Shown here piece after piece: positions 9,114 through 18,492 of a stretch of 64,000 nucleotides of DNA. A program made the position numbers and the translations under genes. Within the stretch, counting starts at the first letter, position 1. The number at the start of each line of letters is the position of its first letter. The notes under the pieces were generated by a model. It made no database searches. It was not told the DNA's origin and saw only the letters and a list, made by a program, of their open reading frames with translations. Source of the stretch: Methanocorpusculaceae archaeon UBA425 (GTDB lineage: Archaea; Halobacteriota; Methanomicrobia; Methanomicrobiales; Methanocorpusculaceae); assembly GCA_002506085.1 (NCBI GenBank), contig DAWV01000008.1, positions 143,628-207,627 on the forward strand, in the 5' to 3' direction.

Positions 9114-10001
9114 TTATATTTTGCGGGGCTGTACTACCCTGATACCCAGTATTTCCTTCGCTCCGGCAAACACGTCCCTGGCTACAAGAGCCAGTCCTTC
9201 CGACGCTGCCCACTCATCGTATACCATAACCGGTTTCTGAAGCAGAGCTGAAATCTCCTCTGCTAATTCCGGCGCGAGACTTCCCGCAAGAGCAACTGGG
9301 GCCTCGCGCGCAAGAAGGAGGAGGGAGGCGCATTCCATCGCGGCCCACATCGCAATGGCGGGTTTCTGATACTTCTCTTCCAGGTGGAATGAGGCACCCG
9401 CTGTCGTGAATGCCTCGTTTGCGGTACATTCCCCATTGTCGATTTTCCGGATTGCATCTACATCAAGTGCCCCGTGCTGGGTACCTGGCGCGAAGATACA
9501 TGCATCGAATGCTCCGATGATTTTTCCATTGACGACCAGCATGGACACCGTGTTCGAACTGATATCGGATATGATGAACGTGTCATGCAGGGTCTGTTTT
9601 GCCAGGTAGGCGATACCGAGTTTTTCCGGGCTCGTCTGATGCGAATATATTTTGAATCTCGGATCCGTATCGGACCCGCGGTGAATTCCCGGAATTACCA
9701 TGGCAGGTATTCCGGACTCTTTTATTACATCAAAGACATGCGTGCCCCCGCCGATATGTTTCCCCGCGCCATCCCGGGTAATGACTCCGCGGTTTTTCAG
9801 CTCGCTTATAGGTGTTATTTTGGAGAAATTATCCCCCATTGAATAGCAGACGGCAAATCCTTCTATCTCTGAAACCGGGCAGAGTTTTTCGAGGTCAGAA
9901 ATCTTGAAATCCGTTGCAGCTTCCCGGGAGATTTTGATATGTTTTCCGGTTTCAGTTGCGAACCGGAGAGACGTTGTCCCGTGGTCGACTCCAATATACA
10001 T
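9114..10001 (-). CDS. Methanogenesis marker protein 12
   Basis: A 295-residue protein of the ASKHA fold: the first residues (YIGVDHGTTSLRF) form the phosphate-1 loop of sugar-kinase/Hsp70-like ATPases, and glycine-rich turns recur later (GAGKHIGGGTH, ALAGSLAPEL). The sequence matches my memory of methanogenesis marker 12, a family found essentially in methanogens with no firm biochemical role. It is divergent from dnaJ with a 65-base gap. Normal length, no defects seen. Confidence 0.85.
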   Translation of the reverse strand: MYIGVDHGTTSLRFATETGKHIKISREAATDFKISDLEKLCPVSEIEGFAVCYSMGDNFSKITPISELKNRGVITRDGAGKHIGGGTHVFDVIKESGIPAMVIPGIHRGSDTDPRFKIYSHQTSPEKLGIAYLAKQTLHDTFIISDISSNTVSMLVVNGKIIGAFDACIFAPGTQHGALDVDAIRKIDNGECTANEAFTTAGASFHLEEKYQKPAIAMWAAMECASLLLLAREAPVALAGSLAPELAEEISALLQKPVMVYDEWAASEGLALVARDVFAGAKEILGIRVVQPRKI

Positions 10002-10066
10002 GCATGTAATGTATGGTTAGAGGATGAGATAAGTTCTATCCTCAGGAGCGCTAATAATTTATTCAA

Positions 10067-10819
10067 ATGGGAGATACCCACTATGATACATTAGGCGTAG
10101 CGAGAAACGCAGCGCCGGAAATGATAAAAAAAGCCTATGTTGCTCTCGTAAAGGAGTTCCACCCGGACCATGCGGGTTCGAGCGAGGAGAAACAGCAGGA
10201 ATATAACGAGCGTCTGCTCGAAATAATGGCGGCATACGACGTTCTCGGAAATGCTGACAGAAAAGCGGCTTATGATGCCGACCTCGCGGGAGCTCCATCT
10301 GCCCCCTCACCCCGCGGCAAAAAAATGTCCGGGATGCCGACAAAAAGCGGAGATATAGAAACTGATTATCCGGTGTCCATGAGTATTGCTGCATATGGAA
10401 AAGGCAGAATTCCCATGAATGTTGCAGGAGAAAAAGTCGTCATCAAAGTTTATCCCGGAGTCAGACGTTATAGAATTGAAAACAAAGGTGTACCCGTTGA
10501 AGGAAAACCCCGGGGCGATTTGTATGTCAATCTCAAAGTAATCCCGGAGGAAAACTGGGAGATTGACGACACGACAAATAACCTGATCTGTCACCTGCAG
10601 ATTTCGCCGAAAGTTGCTGAGAACGGCGGCACGCTGCCCCTCACGCTTCTATTCAAGAAAACCATAAAAATCACCGTGCCTGCCGGTGTAAAAACCGGAG
10701 ACCGTTTCGCCCCGCCCGAAGGAAAAGGGCTCGGCATTCTGTCTCCGAAGAAAAAAGGCAATATCATCATTGACGTTGAAGTGGCAAAGAAGAAAGGCCT
10801 CTTCGGTCTATTCGGATAA
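10067..10819 (+). CDS. DnaJ-type co-chaperone without zinc finger
   Basis: The N-terminal 65 residues form a J domain with the HPD motif at residues 32-34, which stimulates the ATPase of Hsp70. A glycine/serine/proline linker follows, then a DnaJ C-terminal substrate-binding domain (about residues 110-240) with the typical GDLYVNLKV and PAGVKTGDR strands. The cysteine-rich zinc region of classical DnaJ is absent, so it is a type II (CbpA-like) J-protein of 250 residues. No dnaK is in the window. An unknown gene follows after three bases and is probably co-transcribed. Confidence 0.88.
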   Translation: MGDTHYDTLGVARNAAPEMIKKAYVALVKEFHPDHAGSSEEKQQEYNERLLEIMAAYDVLGNADRKAAYDADLAGAPSAPSPRGKKMSGMPTKSGDIETDYPVSMSIAAYGKGRIPMNVAGEKVVIKVYPGVRRYRIENKGVPVEGKPRGDLYVNLKVIPEENWEIDDTTNNLICHLQISPKVAENGGTLPLTLLFKKTIKITVPAGVKTGDRFAPPEGKGLGILSPKKKGNIIIDVEVAKKKGLFGLFG

Positions 10820-10822
10820 CCT

Positions 10823-11542
10823 ATGACAGAAAAAAACGGAAACCTGACTGCGGCTGATTTTCATCACGAACTTTATCGCAGATTTGATACGGCTATCTCC
10901 AACGGAGAACCGCGTCTGGAAGTCTCGGCAGGAGAATTGCACAAAACACTCAAAGCATCAAACAGGCTTTCGATGTGCTGTAACGCCCTCTATGATATGC
11001 AGAATATTGGAGATGTACTCGTCTCAGTCCCGTCGGGCGGGGTCGGGGCATCTCTTCTCATCAGTTATGCTCTTCCAAGGGAAAAGGGACTTGCGCTTGA
11101 GAAAAGTATCTATGACAAGGCGGCAGTGCTCTCCGGCTATGAATTGAGGATGAAACGGTTTCTGGATTTTGCACAGATTCATCCGGTATTCCGTGATCTC
11201 GAACCCATTACTCACCAGAAAAAATCCGAGACCGCCACGCGAAATCTTTGCGATATCACAACGAAAATTGCCGAACTCATCTGCAAACAGGAGAATATAC
11301 GGGCCGACAACACAAAGTTCGGGACCCTTTGCGGTGCAATAGGTCGTTCGGGCATCCTGAGGGACGATGCGTTATATGCTCTGGATTTTATCAGGATTAT
11401 CGGAAACACCAATGCACGGAAAATCCCTGATAACCATCTGCTGACGCCTATCGTCTTTTCGTATGCATCACATGCCTTCCAGATTTTCGCCGACGAGGTT
11501 GTGATGAAGAGACTTATCTGGAAAAAAGAAAAAGCCGGATAA
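10823..11542 (+). CDS. Uncharacterised protein co-transcribed with the J-protein
   Basis: I do not recognise this 239-residue protein. It is soluble, mostly helical by composition and has no signal peptide or membrane segment. Residues about 30-60 (LEVSAGELHKTLKASNRLSM) could form a helix-turn-helix-like unit, but this is only an impression. A helical C-terminal domain follows, with two cysteines near residue 51 and others spread out. It starts three bases after the DnaJ-like gene, so it may act with that chaperone or regulate it. Confidence 0.7.
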   Translation: MTEKNGNLTAADFHHELYRRFDTAISNGEPRLEVSAGELHKTLKASNRLSMCCNALYDMQNIGDVLVSVPSGGVGASLLISYALPREKGLALEKSIYDKAAVLSGYELRMKRFLDFAQIHPVFRDLEPITHQKKSETATRNLCDITTKIAELICKQENIRADNTKFGTLCGAIGRSGILRDDALYALDFIRIIGNTNARKIPDNHLLTPIVFSYASHAFQIFADEVVMKRLIWKKEKAG

Positions 11543-11547
11543 AAAAA

Positions 11548-12774
11548 TTATGTGCCGTGGTTCCACGAGCTCATATACTCTTTTTGGGCGGGTGTTAACT
11601 CGTCTATTGTTGCGCCGAGGGCTGCCAGTTTCAGCCGGGCAATATATTCATCAATTTCTGTCGGGATATCGTGAACGCCTGCAGACATATTTTTGCCGTT
11701 CTTTGCCATGTATTCAACGCCAAGCGCCTGGACGGCAAAGCTCAGATCCATAACTTCGACCGGGTGCCCCATGCCTTTCGGGGTTGCGAGATTGACGAGT
11801 CTGCCTTCTGCAAGCAGGTGAATCTTTTTGTCTCCGACAACGTAGGTGTCGATTCCGTCACGGTGTTCCACCGTCTTTGCATGGGACTCGAGCCACGGAA
11901 TGGAAATCTCGGTGTTGAAGTGCCCTGCATTTGCAAGAATCGCACCGGATTTCAGGAGCGGGAAGTGACGGTCGGTGATAATGTCACAGTTTCCTGTTGT
12001 AGTGATGAACAGGTCTCCGATTTCTGCAGCCTCGTTCATACTCATCACATCAAACCCGTCAAAGTGTGCCTGGAGGGCACGGCGCGGATCGATTTCCGTT
12101 ACGATTACCCGAGCTCCAAGAGCCCGTGCTTTGGTAGCGACGCCTCTCCCGCAGAATCCGTATCCGGCAACGACCACGTGTTTTCCTGCAATAAGGACAT
12201 TGGTCGTAAGCATAATGGATGCGAGAGCACTTTCGCCGGTTCCGTGAACATTGTCAAAGTAATGCTTCATCGGCGTGTCGTTTACCGACAGGACAGGAAA
12301 CTCCAGTTTTCCGTCAGCCTCCATTGCTTTCAGCCGGTGGATGCCGGTGGTTGTTTCCTCGCACGCCCCGATAATCTGCGGGAGGACATCTCTTCTGTCA
12401 AGATGAACTCTGCTGATAAGATCCATGCCGTCATCAATCGTCAGAGTCGGTTTTGCATCCAGAACCTTATCGATTGCTTCGTAATACTCCAGAGTATTAC
12501 ATCCGCGTTTTGCATAACAGGCGACCCCTCCCTCGCATAATGCCGCTGCCACATCATCCTGGGTGGAAAGCGGGTTACAACCGGTGATATACACCTCAGC
12601 CCCACCTGCTTGGAGTGTTCTGACAAGACACGCTGTTTTTGCCTCGACATGCAGCGCCATTCCGATTCTCTGCCCTGCAAGAGGTTTTTCCGCTTCGAAG
12701 CGTTTTCTAATCGCCTGGAGGACCGGCATAAACTGGTATGCCCACTGTATTTTCAGCTCACCCGAACTGGTCAT
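11548..12774 (-). CDS. ahcY: S-adenosylhomocysteine hydrolase
   Basis: A 408-residue NAD-dependent enzyme that splits S-adenosylhomocysteine to homocysteine and adenosine. The NAD-binding glycine motif GYGFCGRGVATKARALGA lies around residue 200, and the family segment VNDTPMKHYFDNVHGTGES is intact just before it. Archaeal forms lack the C-terminal extension of eukaryotic ones, consistent with this length. In some methanogens the homologous enzyme prefers S-inosylhomocysteine after prior deamination; the sequence alone does not decide this here. Starts divergently from the patatin genes. Confidence 0.95.
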   Translation of the reverse strand: MTSSGELKIQWAYQFMPVLQAIRKRFEAEKPLAGQRIGMALHVEAKTACLVRTLQAGGAEVYITGCNPLSTQDDVAAALCEGGVACYAKRGCNTLEYYEAIDKVLDAKPTLTIDDGMDLISRVHLDRRDVLPQIIGACEETTTGIHRLKAMEADGKLEFPVLSVNDTPMKHYFDNVHGTGESALASIMLTTNVLIAGKHVVVAGYGFCGRGVATKARALGARVIVTEIDPRRALQAHFDGFDVMSMNEAAEIGDLFITTTGNCDIITDRHFPLLKSGAILANAGHFNTEISIPWLESHAKTVEHRDGIDTYVVGDKKIHLLAEGRLVNLATPKGMGHPVEVMDLSFAVQALGVEYMAKNGKNMSAGVHDIPTEIDEYIARLKLAALGATIDELTPAQKEYMSSWNHGT

Positions 12775-12870
12775 GCCTTATCTGTTGGTCTGCATATCTA
12801 TTATTCGTTGCTTGTGGGACTCGTTCCTGCGGAAAATATACAATTAATCAGAGAGCAAATTACTAACCAC

Positions 12871-13719
12871 ATGTATTCTGCAGGACTGATTTTTGAAGGG
12901 GGTGGTATGCGCGGAGCATATACCTCAGGAGTTATTGATGCATTAATCGATAATAAGATGGAATTTTCCTCATGCTACGGGGTTTCTTCCGGGGCATGTC
13001 ATGGTGCCAGTTATTTATCCAAACAGCACGGCAGGGCATATCGGACCATGACTGATTATATCGGAGATAAAAGGTATTTCAGTTACTGGAATTTATTAAC
13101 CAAAGGAAATCTTATTGGTCCGGATATGGTCTTTCATATAATTCCCGAGCAGCTCGACCCCTTCGATTATGATGAATATAACAGATATCCCGGGAAGTTT
13201 TTCTGTGTCGTGACAAACTGTGAGACGGGCGAGGCTGAATATCTTCATCTGAAAATCATGCAGGAGGATGTGGAGATGATTCATGCCTCAAGTTCCCTTC
13301 CGATTCTTTCCAAAAAAGTAAAAATCGGTGATAACTATTATTTTGACGGTGGAATTGCTGATTCTATTCCTATCAAACGTTCAATTGCCGATGGAAATGC
13401 GAAAAACGTCCTTGTTCTGACGCAGGCAGTCGGTTACCAGAAGAAACCGGATAAGACGGTGCCTATTCTGAAAATTGCCTACCCGAAGTATCCGAAGATG
13501 GTTGAGATGGTGGCGACCCGCCATATCAGATATAATCAGGCCCTGGAACTTGTCGCCCAAGAAGAAGCAGCAGGCAGAGCTTTTGTGATCTGTCCGAAAA
13601 AGCCGGTCAAGGTCTCCAGAATGGATTTCAACATGGAAAGAATCGCTCCTCTCTATGAAGAAGGATACAAGGAAGCGATGGAAAAAATGCATGACCTGAT
13701 TGCCTTCCTGGAAAAGTAA
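12871..13719 (+). CDS. Patatin-like phospholipase, first tandem copy
   Basis: This 282-residue protein has the patatin features in order: the oxyanion-type EGGGMRGAYTSG at residues 9-20, the nucleophile elbow GVSSG with Ser39, and the DGG catalytic aspartate near residue 157. It resembles the YjjU branch of patatin-like esterases, usually acting on lipids or acyl esters. A longer frame extends to 12610 but would overlap ahcY; the ATG at 12871 begins the conserved region. Its stop overlaps the start of a close paralogue by one base (TAATG). Confidence 0.88.
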   Translation: MYSAGLIFEGGGMRGAYTSGVIDALIDNKMEFSSCYGVSSGACHGASYLSKQHGRAYRTMTDYIGDKRYFSYWNLLTKGNLIGPDMVFHIIPEQLDPFDYDEYNRYPGKFFCVVTNCETGEAEYLHLKIMQEDVEMIHASSSLPILSKKVKIGDNYYFDGGIADSIPIKRSIADGNAKNVLVLTQAVGYQKKPDKTVPILKIAYPKYPKMVEMVATRHIRYNQALELVAQEEAAGRAFVICPKKPVKVSRMDFNMERIAPLYEEGYKEAMEKMHDLIAFLEK

Positions 13720-14567
13720 TGTATTCAGCCGGACTGATTTTAGAAGGGGGCGGTATGCGTGGCGCATATACAGCCGGGGTTATCGATGCTTTTCTGGACA
13801 ATCATCTGGAATTTTCCGGTTGTTATGCTGTATCTGCCGGATCCTGCAATGCTGTTAGTTACCTATCCAAACAGCGTGGAAGGGCATACCGGGTAATCAC
13901 GGATTATATAGGGGACAAACGTTACTGTAGTTTCCGGAATCTCCTTGCAACCGGGAATCTGTTTGGGCCGGAGATGATCTATCATACCATTCCAGAGCAG
14001 CTTGACCCCTTTGATTATGAAGAATATACCCGGTATGAGGGAAAATGTATTGTCGTTGCCGCCAACTGTGAAACCGGCGAAGCTGAGTATTTCCATCTGA
14101 AAGATTTACGCGAGGATGTTGAGATGCTCAATGCCTCATGTTCTCTTCCGATTCTCGCAAAAATAGTGCCTATTGCCGGTAAAAAATATCTCGACGGAGG
14201 GCTCGCCGATTCGATTCCAATTCGAAAGTCCATTGCTGAAGGTAACCGGAAAAATGTTGTTATTCTTACGCAGGATAGTGATTACCGGAAGAAACCTGCA
14301 AAAATCATTCCTCTGCTGAAAATAGTCTATCGTGAGTATCCGAAAATAGCTGAACTGGTTGCCGCCCGGCATATCCGCTATAATGATACTCTGGATTTCG
14401 TCGCCAAAGAAGAAGCCGAAGACCGTGCTTTTGTGCTCCGCCCGAAAAAACCCGTGAAAATCGGGAAAGTCGAGACAAACAAAAAGAAACTTGCGGCTCT
14501 CTATGATGACGGATTCAGAGATACGATGGAAAGAATGGATGATCTGATTGCTTTTCTGGAAAAGTAA
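13719..14567 (+). CDS. Patatin-like phospholipase, second tandem copy
   Basis: The same length (282 residues) and largely the same sequence as the gene before it, so the pair arose by tandem duplication. The glycine-rich EGGGMRGAYTAG motif, Ser39 and the DGG motif remain. The elbow reads AVSAG, so the first glycine of GxSxG is alanine. Known patatins tolerate some change here, but the substitution may alter activity. Start overlaps the previous stop by one base. Confidence 0.87.
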   Translation: MYSAGLILEGGGMRGAYTAGVIDAFLDNHLEFSGCYAVSAGSCNAVSYLSKQRGRAYRVITDYIGDKRYCSFRNLLATGNLFGPEMIYHTIPEQLDPFDYEEYTRYEGKCIVVAANCETGEAEYFHLKDLREDVEMLNASCSLPILAKIVPIAGKKYLDGGLADSIPIRKSIAEGNRKNVVILTQDSDYRKKPAKIIPLLKIVYREYPKIAELVAARHIRYNDTLDFVAKEEAEDRAFVLRPKKPVKIGKVETNKKKLAALYDDGFRDTMERMDDLIAFLEK

Positions 14568-14619
14568 CCCGTTCCTCTTTCACACAGGTTTTTTCTTCAA
14601 AAAACACCAACACTAATCT

Positions 14620-15426
14620 ATGGGACTTACCCGGCGAATCATCCCCTGTCTTGACCTGAAAGCAGGACGGGTTGTAAAGGGAGTAAACTTTGAAGGACTC
14701 CGCGACGCAGGTGATCCTGTCGAACTTGCCGCACGATATAATGAACAGGGTGCCGACGAGGTCGTGTTTCTGGATATTGCCGCATCGAAGGACAATCGTG
14801 CCACGATGATCGATGTCATCGGCAGGGCGGCAGATCAGCTTTTCCTTCCTCTGACAGTGGGAGGAGGGATCCGGACCGTCAAAGACATTCAGGATATTCT
14901 CCGTGCCGGCGCCGACAAGGTAAGTCTGAATACATCCGCCGTAAAAACGCCTGATGTTATAACTGAAGGTGCCCGCCTTTTTGGGAACCAGTGCATTGTT
15001 CTCGCCGAGGATGTCAGAAGAAATTATGAGATGCAAGACGGCGTAACCCCGGTATATCTTGAAGACGGTCGTGTCTGCTGGTATGAAGTGGTCATATACG
15101 GCGGGAGTACAAGGACTGGTATCGATGCAGTCTCCTGGGCTCAGGACTCTGTGAAGCGGGGTGCCGGAGAAATCCTGCTCACATCGATGGAAACGGACGG
15201 CGTGAAAACCGGATATGATCTGGAAATCACCGCTGAGATTTCCGGAAATATTGATGTCCCGGTGATTGCTTCCGGCGGGGTCGGGACGCTGGAACATTTC
15301 TATGACGGTTTTGTCAAAGGAAAAGCCGACGCCTGTCTTGCGGCAAGTGTCTTCCATTATGGGGAAATGACAATCCGGTCTGTCAAAGAATATCTGGCAT
15401 CACGCGGCGTTCCGGTTCGTTTGTAA
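14620..15426 (+). CDS. hisF: Imidazole glycerol phosphate synthase, cyclase subunit
   Basis: A 268-residue beta/alpha barrel that joins ammonia from HisH with PRFAR to form imidazole glycerol phosphate and AICAR. The N-terminus [19 protein letters not shown] carries the catalytic aspartate, and the second half-barrel aspartate and phosphate loops ([13 protein letters not shown], IASGGVG) are present. It is about 15 residues longer than usual, with the extra residues around position 145-160 ([16 protein letters not shown]). hisH is not in the window. Its stop overlaps the methyltransferase start. Confidence 0.95.
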   Translation: MGLTRRIIPCLDLKAGRVVKGVNFEGLRDAGDPVELAARYNEQGADEVVFLDIAASKDNRATMIDVIGRAADQLFLPLTVGGGIRTVKDIQDILRAGADKVSLNTSAVKTPDVITEGARLFGNQCIVLAEDVRRNYEMQDGVTPVYLEDGRVCWYEVVIYGGSTRTGIDAVSWAQDSVKRGAGEILLTSMETDGVKTGYDLEITAEISGNIDVPVIASGGVGTLEHFYDGFVKGKADACLAASVFHYGEMTIRSVKEYLASRGVPVRL

Positions 15427-16001
15427 TGGGATGGCAGACTGATTACGAACTGCGGGGTCCGCGTTGGGGCGGAGCTTCCTATCTTCTCCCGGAAATCCCG
15501 GATACAGCTCTCGTTCTCGAAACAGGATGCGGGAATGGGAAAACCCTCCGTTCACTCGGACCGAATGCAATCGGAATCGACATCTCCCCGACTGCCGTAA
15601 ATCTGGCGGGGGCGTCTGCTATTGTCGGGGACATCTGTTATCTTCCGTTCAGAGATGCTGTTTTTGATATCATATTCTGCTGGCATGTTCTCGGACATCT
15701 CCAGGCTGCCGGCCGCAAAACCGCAGCTGACGAACTGCTCCGGGTTTTGAAACCGGGCGGCTTTTTGTATTTCAAGGATTTTTCCAGAAACGATTACCGG
15801 TATGGAAAAGGGACCGAGGTTGAACCTGATTCGTTTTTGCGGGGTGACGGAATCATGACCCACTATTTTGAGCGTGAGGAACTCGCCCCCCTCTTCGGTC
15901 CATCCGTTATCTCGACCGCTTCCTGGAACCTCCGAATCAAAGGTGTGGATAATCTCCGCGAAGAGATTCTCTTATCACATAAAAAAGCACATACTGAATA
16001 A
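15426..16001 (+). CDS. Class I SAM-dependent methyltransferase
   Basis: A 191-residue protein with the Rossmann methyltransferase motifs: motif [14 protein letters not shown] near residue 30, acidic motif II (IGIDIS) and motif IV ([10 protein letters not shown]). The substrate is unknown. It sits between hisF and hisI with a one-base overlap at the start and three bases at the end, so it is made together with histidine enzymes, though a role in that pathway is not established. Confidence 0.85.
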   Translation: MGWQTDYELRGPRWGGASYLLPEIPDTALVLETGCGNGKTLRSLGPNAIGIDISPTAVNLAGASAIVGDICYLPFRDAVFDIIFCWHVLGHLQAAGRKTAADELLRVLKPGGFLYFKDFSRNDYRYGKGTEVEPDSFLRGDGIMTHYFEREELAPLFGPSVISTASWNLRIKGVDNLREEILLSHKKAHTE

Positions 16002-16003
16002 CA

Positions 16004-16375
16004 ATGCCTGATCTCACTGCTTCACTTTGCTATACCGACGGGCTTATCCCGGTTATCGTTCAGGACGCACAAACAAAACAGGTCCTCATGTTTGCTTACG
16101 CAAATGAAGAGGCAGTCTCCCTGACACTCTCCACCGGCTATGCCCATTACTTCAGCCGCTCGAGAAACAAACTCTGGAAAAAGGGTGAGGAGTCAGGTCA
16201 CCTGCAGAAAATCGTCAACGTATTTGTTGACTGTGATGAAGATTGCCTTATGTATCAGGTCGAGCAGACAGGCTGTGCCTGCCATGAAGGATACTACAGC
16301 TGCTTTTTCAGAACGGTTGACGGCAGGGTCGTTCTGCCTAAACTTAAGGAACCTGCGGCAATCTATCACAAGTGA
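16004..16375 (+). CDS. hisI: Phosphoribosyl-AMP cyclohydrolase
   Basis: A 123-residue single-domain HisI that opens the purine ring of phosphoribosyl-AMP, the third step of histidine synthesis. The metal-binding motif [13 protein letters not shown] and the later cysteines (GCACHEG) that hold zinc are intact, as is [16 protein letters not shown]. The companion pyrophosphohydrolase hisE is a separate gene at 39260, so the two activities are not fused here. Confidence 0.96.
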   Translation: MPDLTASLCYTDGLIPVIVQDAQTKQVLMFAYANEEAVSLTLSTGYAHYFSRSRNKLWKKGEESGHLQKIVNVFVDCDEDCLMYQVEQTGCACHEGYYSCFFRTVDGRVVLPKLKEPAAIYHK

Positions 16376-16449
16376 TGCTCGCTCCTTCCGACAAATGAAC
16401 AGTATACTAATATCCTATTGAAACCCCATAAATACTGGTTGAATAATTT

Positions 16450-18471
16450 ATGATACTCGTACCTGATACCAGCGTCGTCATTGACGGCCGCGTTACCGCC
16501 CTGCTCGAGAAAGGGGAATACCGTGACGCAACGATAATAATACCTGAAGCAGTCTTTGCCGAACTCGAGGCACAGGCGAACCAGGGAAGAGAAATTGGCT
16601 TTTCAGGTCTTGCCGAACTCCAGAAACTCTGTGTTCTTGCGAAACAGGGAAAAATTACCTTACAATATGTGGGAGAGAGGCCAAGACTTGAACAGGTCAA
16701 ACTTGCCGGCGGCGGCGAGATTGATTCCATGATCCGGGCGGTCGCCATAGAACATGGAGCGACCTTCCTTACAAGCGACTATGTCCAGGCAGAAGTTGCC
16801 AGAGCCAAAGGACTTGAAGTAATCTACCTGAAATCCGAGATGGTAAACAGCTTTGCCCCGCTTATGGTTGATGAATTCTTTGACGAAAACACCTTTGCCG
16901 TATATCTGAAGGAGCGTGTGGCTCCCTGCGCCCGCAAAGGAACGATCAAAGAGTCCCGGCTTGTTCAGATTCGGGAAGCTCCCGCGACCGAATACGAGCT
17001 GCGTGCAGTCGCTCAGGAATGTCTTGAGCGTGCAAAACGCCACCCGGACGGATTTGTCGAAGTCGAGATGCCCGGTGTGACCGTGTCCCAGATAGGTTCT
17101 ATGCGGATTACGACAACCCGCCCGCCATTCTCTGATGGAATAGAAATAACCATCGTTCGTCCTACCCGTGAAGTATCCTTCGAATCCTACAACTATGCAG
17201 CCGCATTAAAAGACCGGCTGAAAGAAGGAGCCGGCGGCATGCTCATCATCGGAACCCCGGGATCAGGCAAATCCACGCTTGAACAAAACATTGCCACCTA
17301 TCTTGCAGCCCAGAATTTCATTGTCAAGACCATCGAATCACCCCGTGATCTGATGGTTTCGGACTCAATTACCCAATACACAGCTCTGGACGGAAGTATT
17401 GCCGCGACCGGAGAAGTGCTCACCCTTCTCCGCCCGGACTATGTCGTCTTTGATGAAATGCGGAGAAGTGATGAACTGGCAGTCTATGCCGATCTCCGCT
17501 TATCCGGCATCAAAGTCATTGGGGGTCTTCATGCGAAATCCGCTCTCGATGCAATGATAAGACTTTCAAGCCTTGTGGACCTCAACCTCATCCCGCAGAT
17601 TGTTGCGACTATGGTTTTCGTCAAAGCAGGCGATATCTCCGAAATCTACAATGTATCAACCGGCTTTGGTGTGCCTAAAGCTCTTGAACAGATTGGCGAC
17701 CCGCAGATTCGTCCGATTGTCAGACTCACTAATATAATCACCCAGGAAACTGCCGCCGAAGCATTCCGCTATGAAGGCGAAGTGATGGTTACCCCGGCAA
17801 CCGGTCTTCCGAAAGTAACGCCGATAGTTGTGCCAAAAGCAAAAGCAGCTCCGGTTCAGGCAGCGCCCGCCCCGGTTCCGGCGCAAAAAGCTCCGGCACC
17901 CGTAGAAATACCGGAACCGGTTCAGCAGGAAGAACGCTCGGCTCCGCCGGTACACTCCATGCCGACCTATGAAGTCACCGATGACAACCCGGCATGGCTT
18001 GTTCTGGAAAAGGAGATTCAGAACGAAATCCGCAGGTTCACCGAAGGCGATATTGTTGTTCGGATGATTACCGATACCAAAGCGGCTGTCTATATTGAAG
18101 ATGCCGACGTACCTGCCGCAATCGGCAAAGCCGGCAAAAATATTGCCGCTGTCGTCAGCAAAGTCGGCATCGGAATCGACGTGCGTCCACTAAGCGACCT
18201 TCCGGGACGGGAGGTCCTTACCAATGACGTACCGGCACCCTCAAATTTGTCTGCCGGGTTTAAGATTAAAAGCGAGAAAAAACAGTTATCCATCCTCTGT
18301 CCGGACCACGCAGGCAAAATCGTTGACCTCTTCTCCGGAAAGGAATACCTGTTCACCGCAACCGTTGATGATTACGGTGAAATTCATCTTGCACGCAACT
18401 CGAGTATTGCGATGGAAATGATCCGTCGTTACGGTGCGAATGAGGATCTCAAAATCCGACCCGTCGATTAA
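16450..18471 (+). CDS. PIN domain-PilT-like ATPase-KH protein
   Basis: A 673-residue multidomain protein conserved in archaea. Residues 1-140 are a PIN domain starting VPDTSVVIDGR, with the acidic residues expected of a nuclease. Residues about 200-440 are an ATPase of the PilT/VirB11 type with P-loop GTPGSGKST near 268 and acidic VVFDEM. An Ala/Pro-rich linker (about 455-500) leads to a KH RNA-binding domain (about 530-590, IGKAGKNIAAVV). It is probably an RNA-processing or ribosome-linked ATPase; no member has a settled role to my knowledge. leuS follows 21 bases later. Confidence 0.88.
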   Translation: MILVPDTSVVIDGRVTALLEKGEYRDATIIIPEAVFAELEAQANQGREIGFSGLAELQKLCVLAKQGKITLQYVGERPRLEQVKLAGGGEIDSMIRAVAIEHGATFLTSDYVQAEVARAKGLEVIYLKSEMVNSFAPLMVDEFFDENTFAVYLKERVAPCARKGTIKESRLVQIREAPATEYELRAVAQECLERAKRHPDGFVEVEMPGVTVSQIGSMRITTTRPPFSDGIEITIVRPTREVSFESYNYAAALKDRLKEGAGGMLIIGTPGSGKSTLEQNIATYLAAQNFIVKTIESPRDLMVSDSITQYTALDGSIAATGEVLTLLRPDYVVFDEMRRSDELAVYADLRLSGIKVIGGLHAKSALDAMIRLSSLVDLNLIPQIVATMVFVKAGDISEIYNVSTGFGVPKALEQIGDPQIRPIVRLTNIITQETAAEAFRYEGEVMVTPATGLPKVTPIVVPKAKAAPVQAAPAPVPAQKAPAPVEIPEPVQQEERSAPPVHSMPTYEVTDDNPAWLVLEKEIQNEIRRFTEGDIVVRMITDTKAAVYIEDADVPAAIGKAGKNIAAVVSKVGIGIDVRPLSDLPGREVLTNDVPAPSNLSAGFKIKSEKKQLSILCPDHAGKIVDLFSGKEYLFTATVDDYGEIHLARNSSIAMEMIRRYGANEDLKIRPVD

Positions 18472-18492
18472 TAATATAGGAGAGAAACAACT

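Noticed and set aside
11671..12540. 289-codon frame opposite ahcY
   Set aside because: It runs antisense through a well-supported gene and its product has no family features and irregular composition; it is a shadow frame.
12610..12870. Longer N-terminus for the first patatin gene
   Set aside because: It overlaps the antisense start of ahcY, and the patatin motifs begin only at the ATG at 12871, where copy two also starts.
14515..15357. 280-codon frame opposite hisF
   Set aside because: Antisense to hisF with no domain and no ribosome site.
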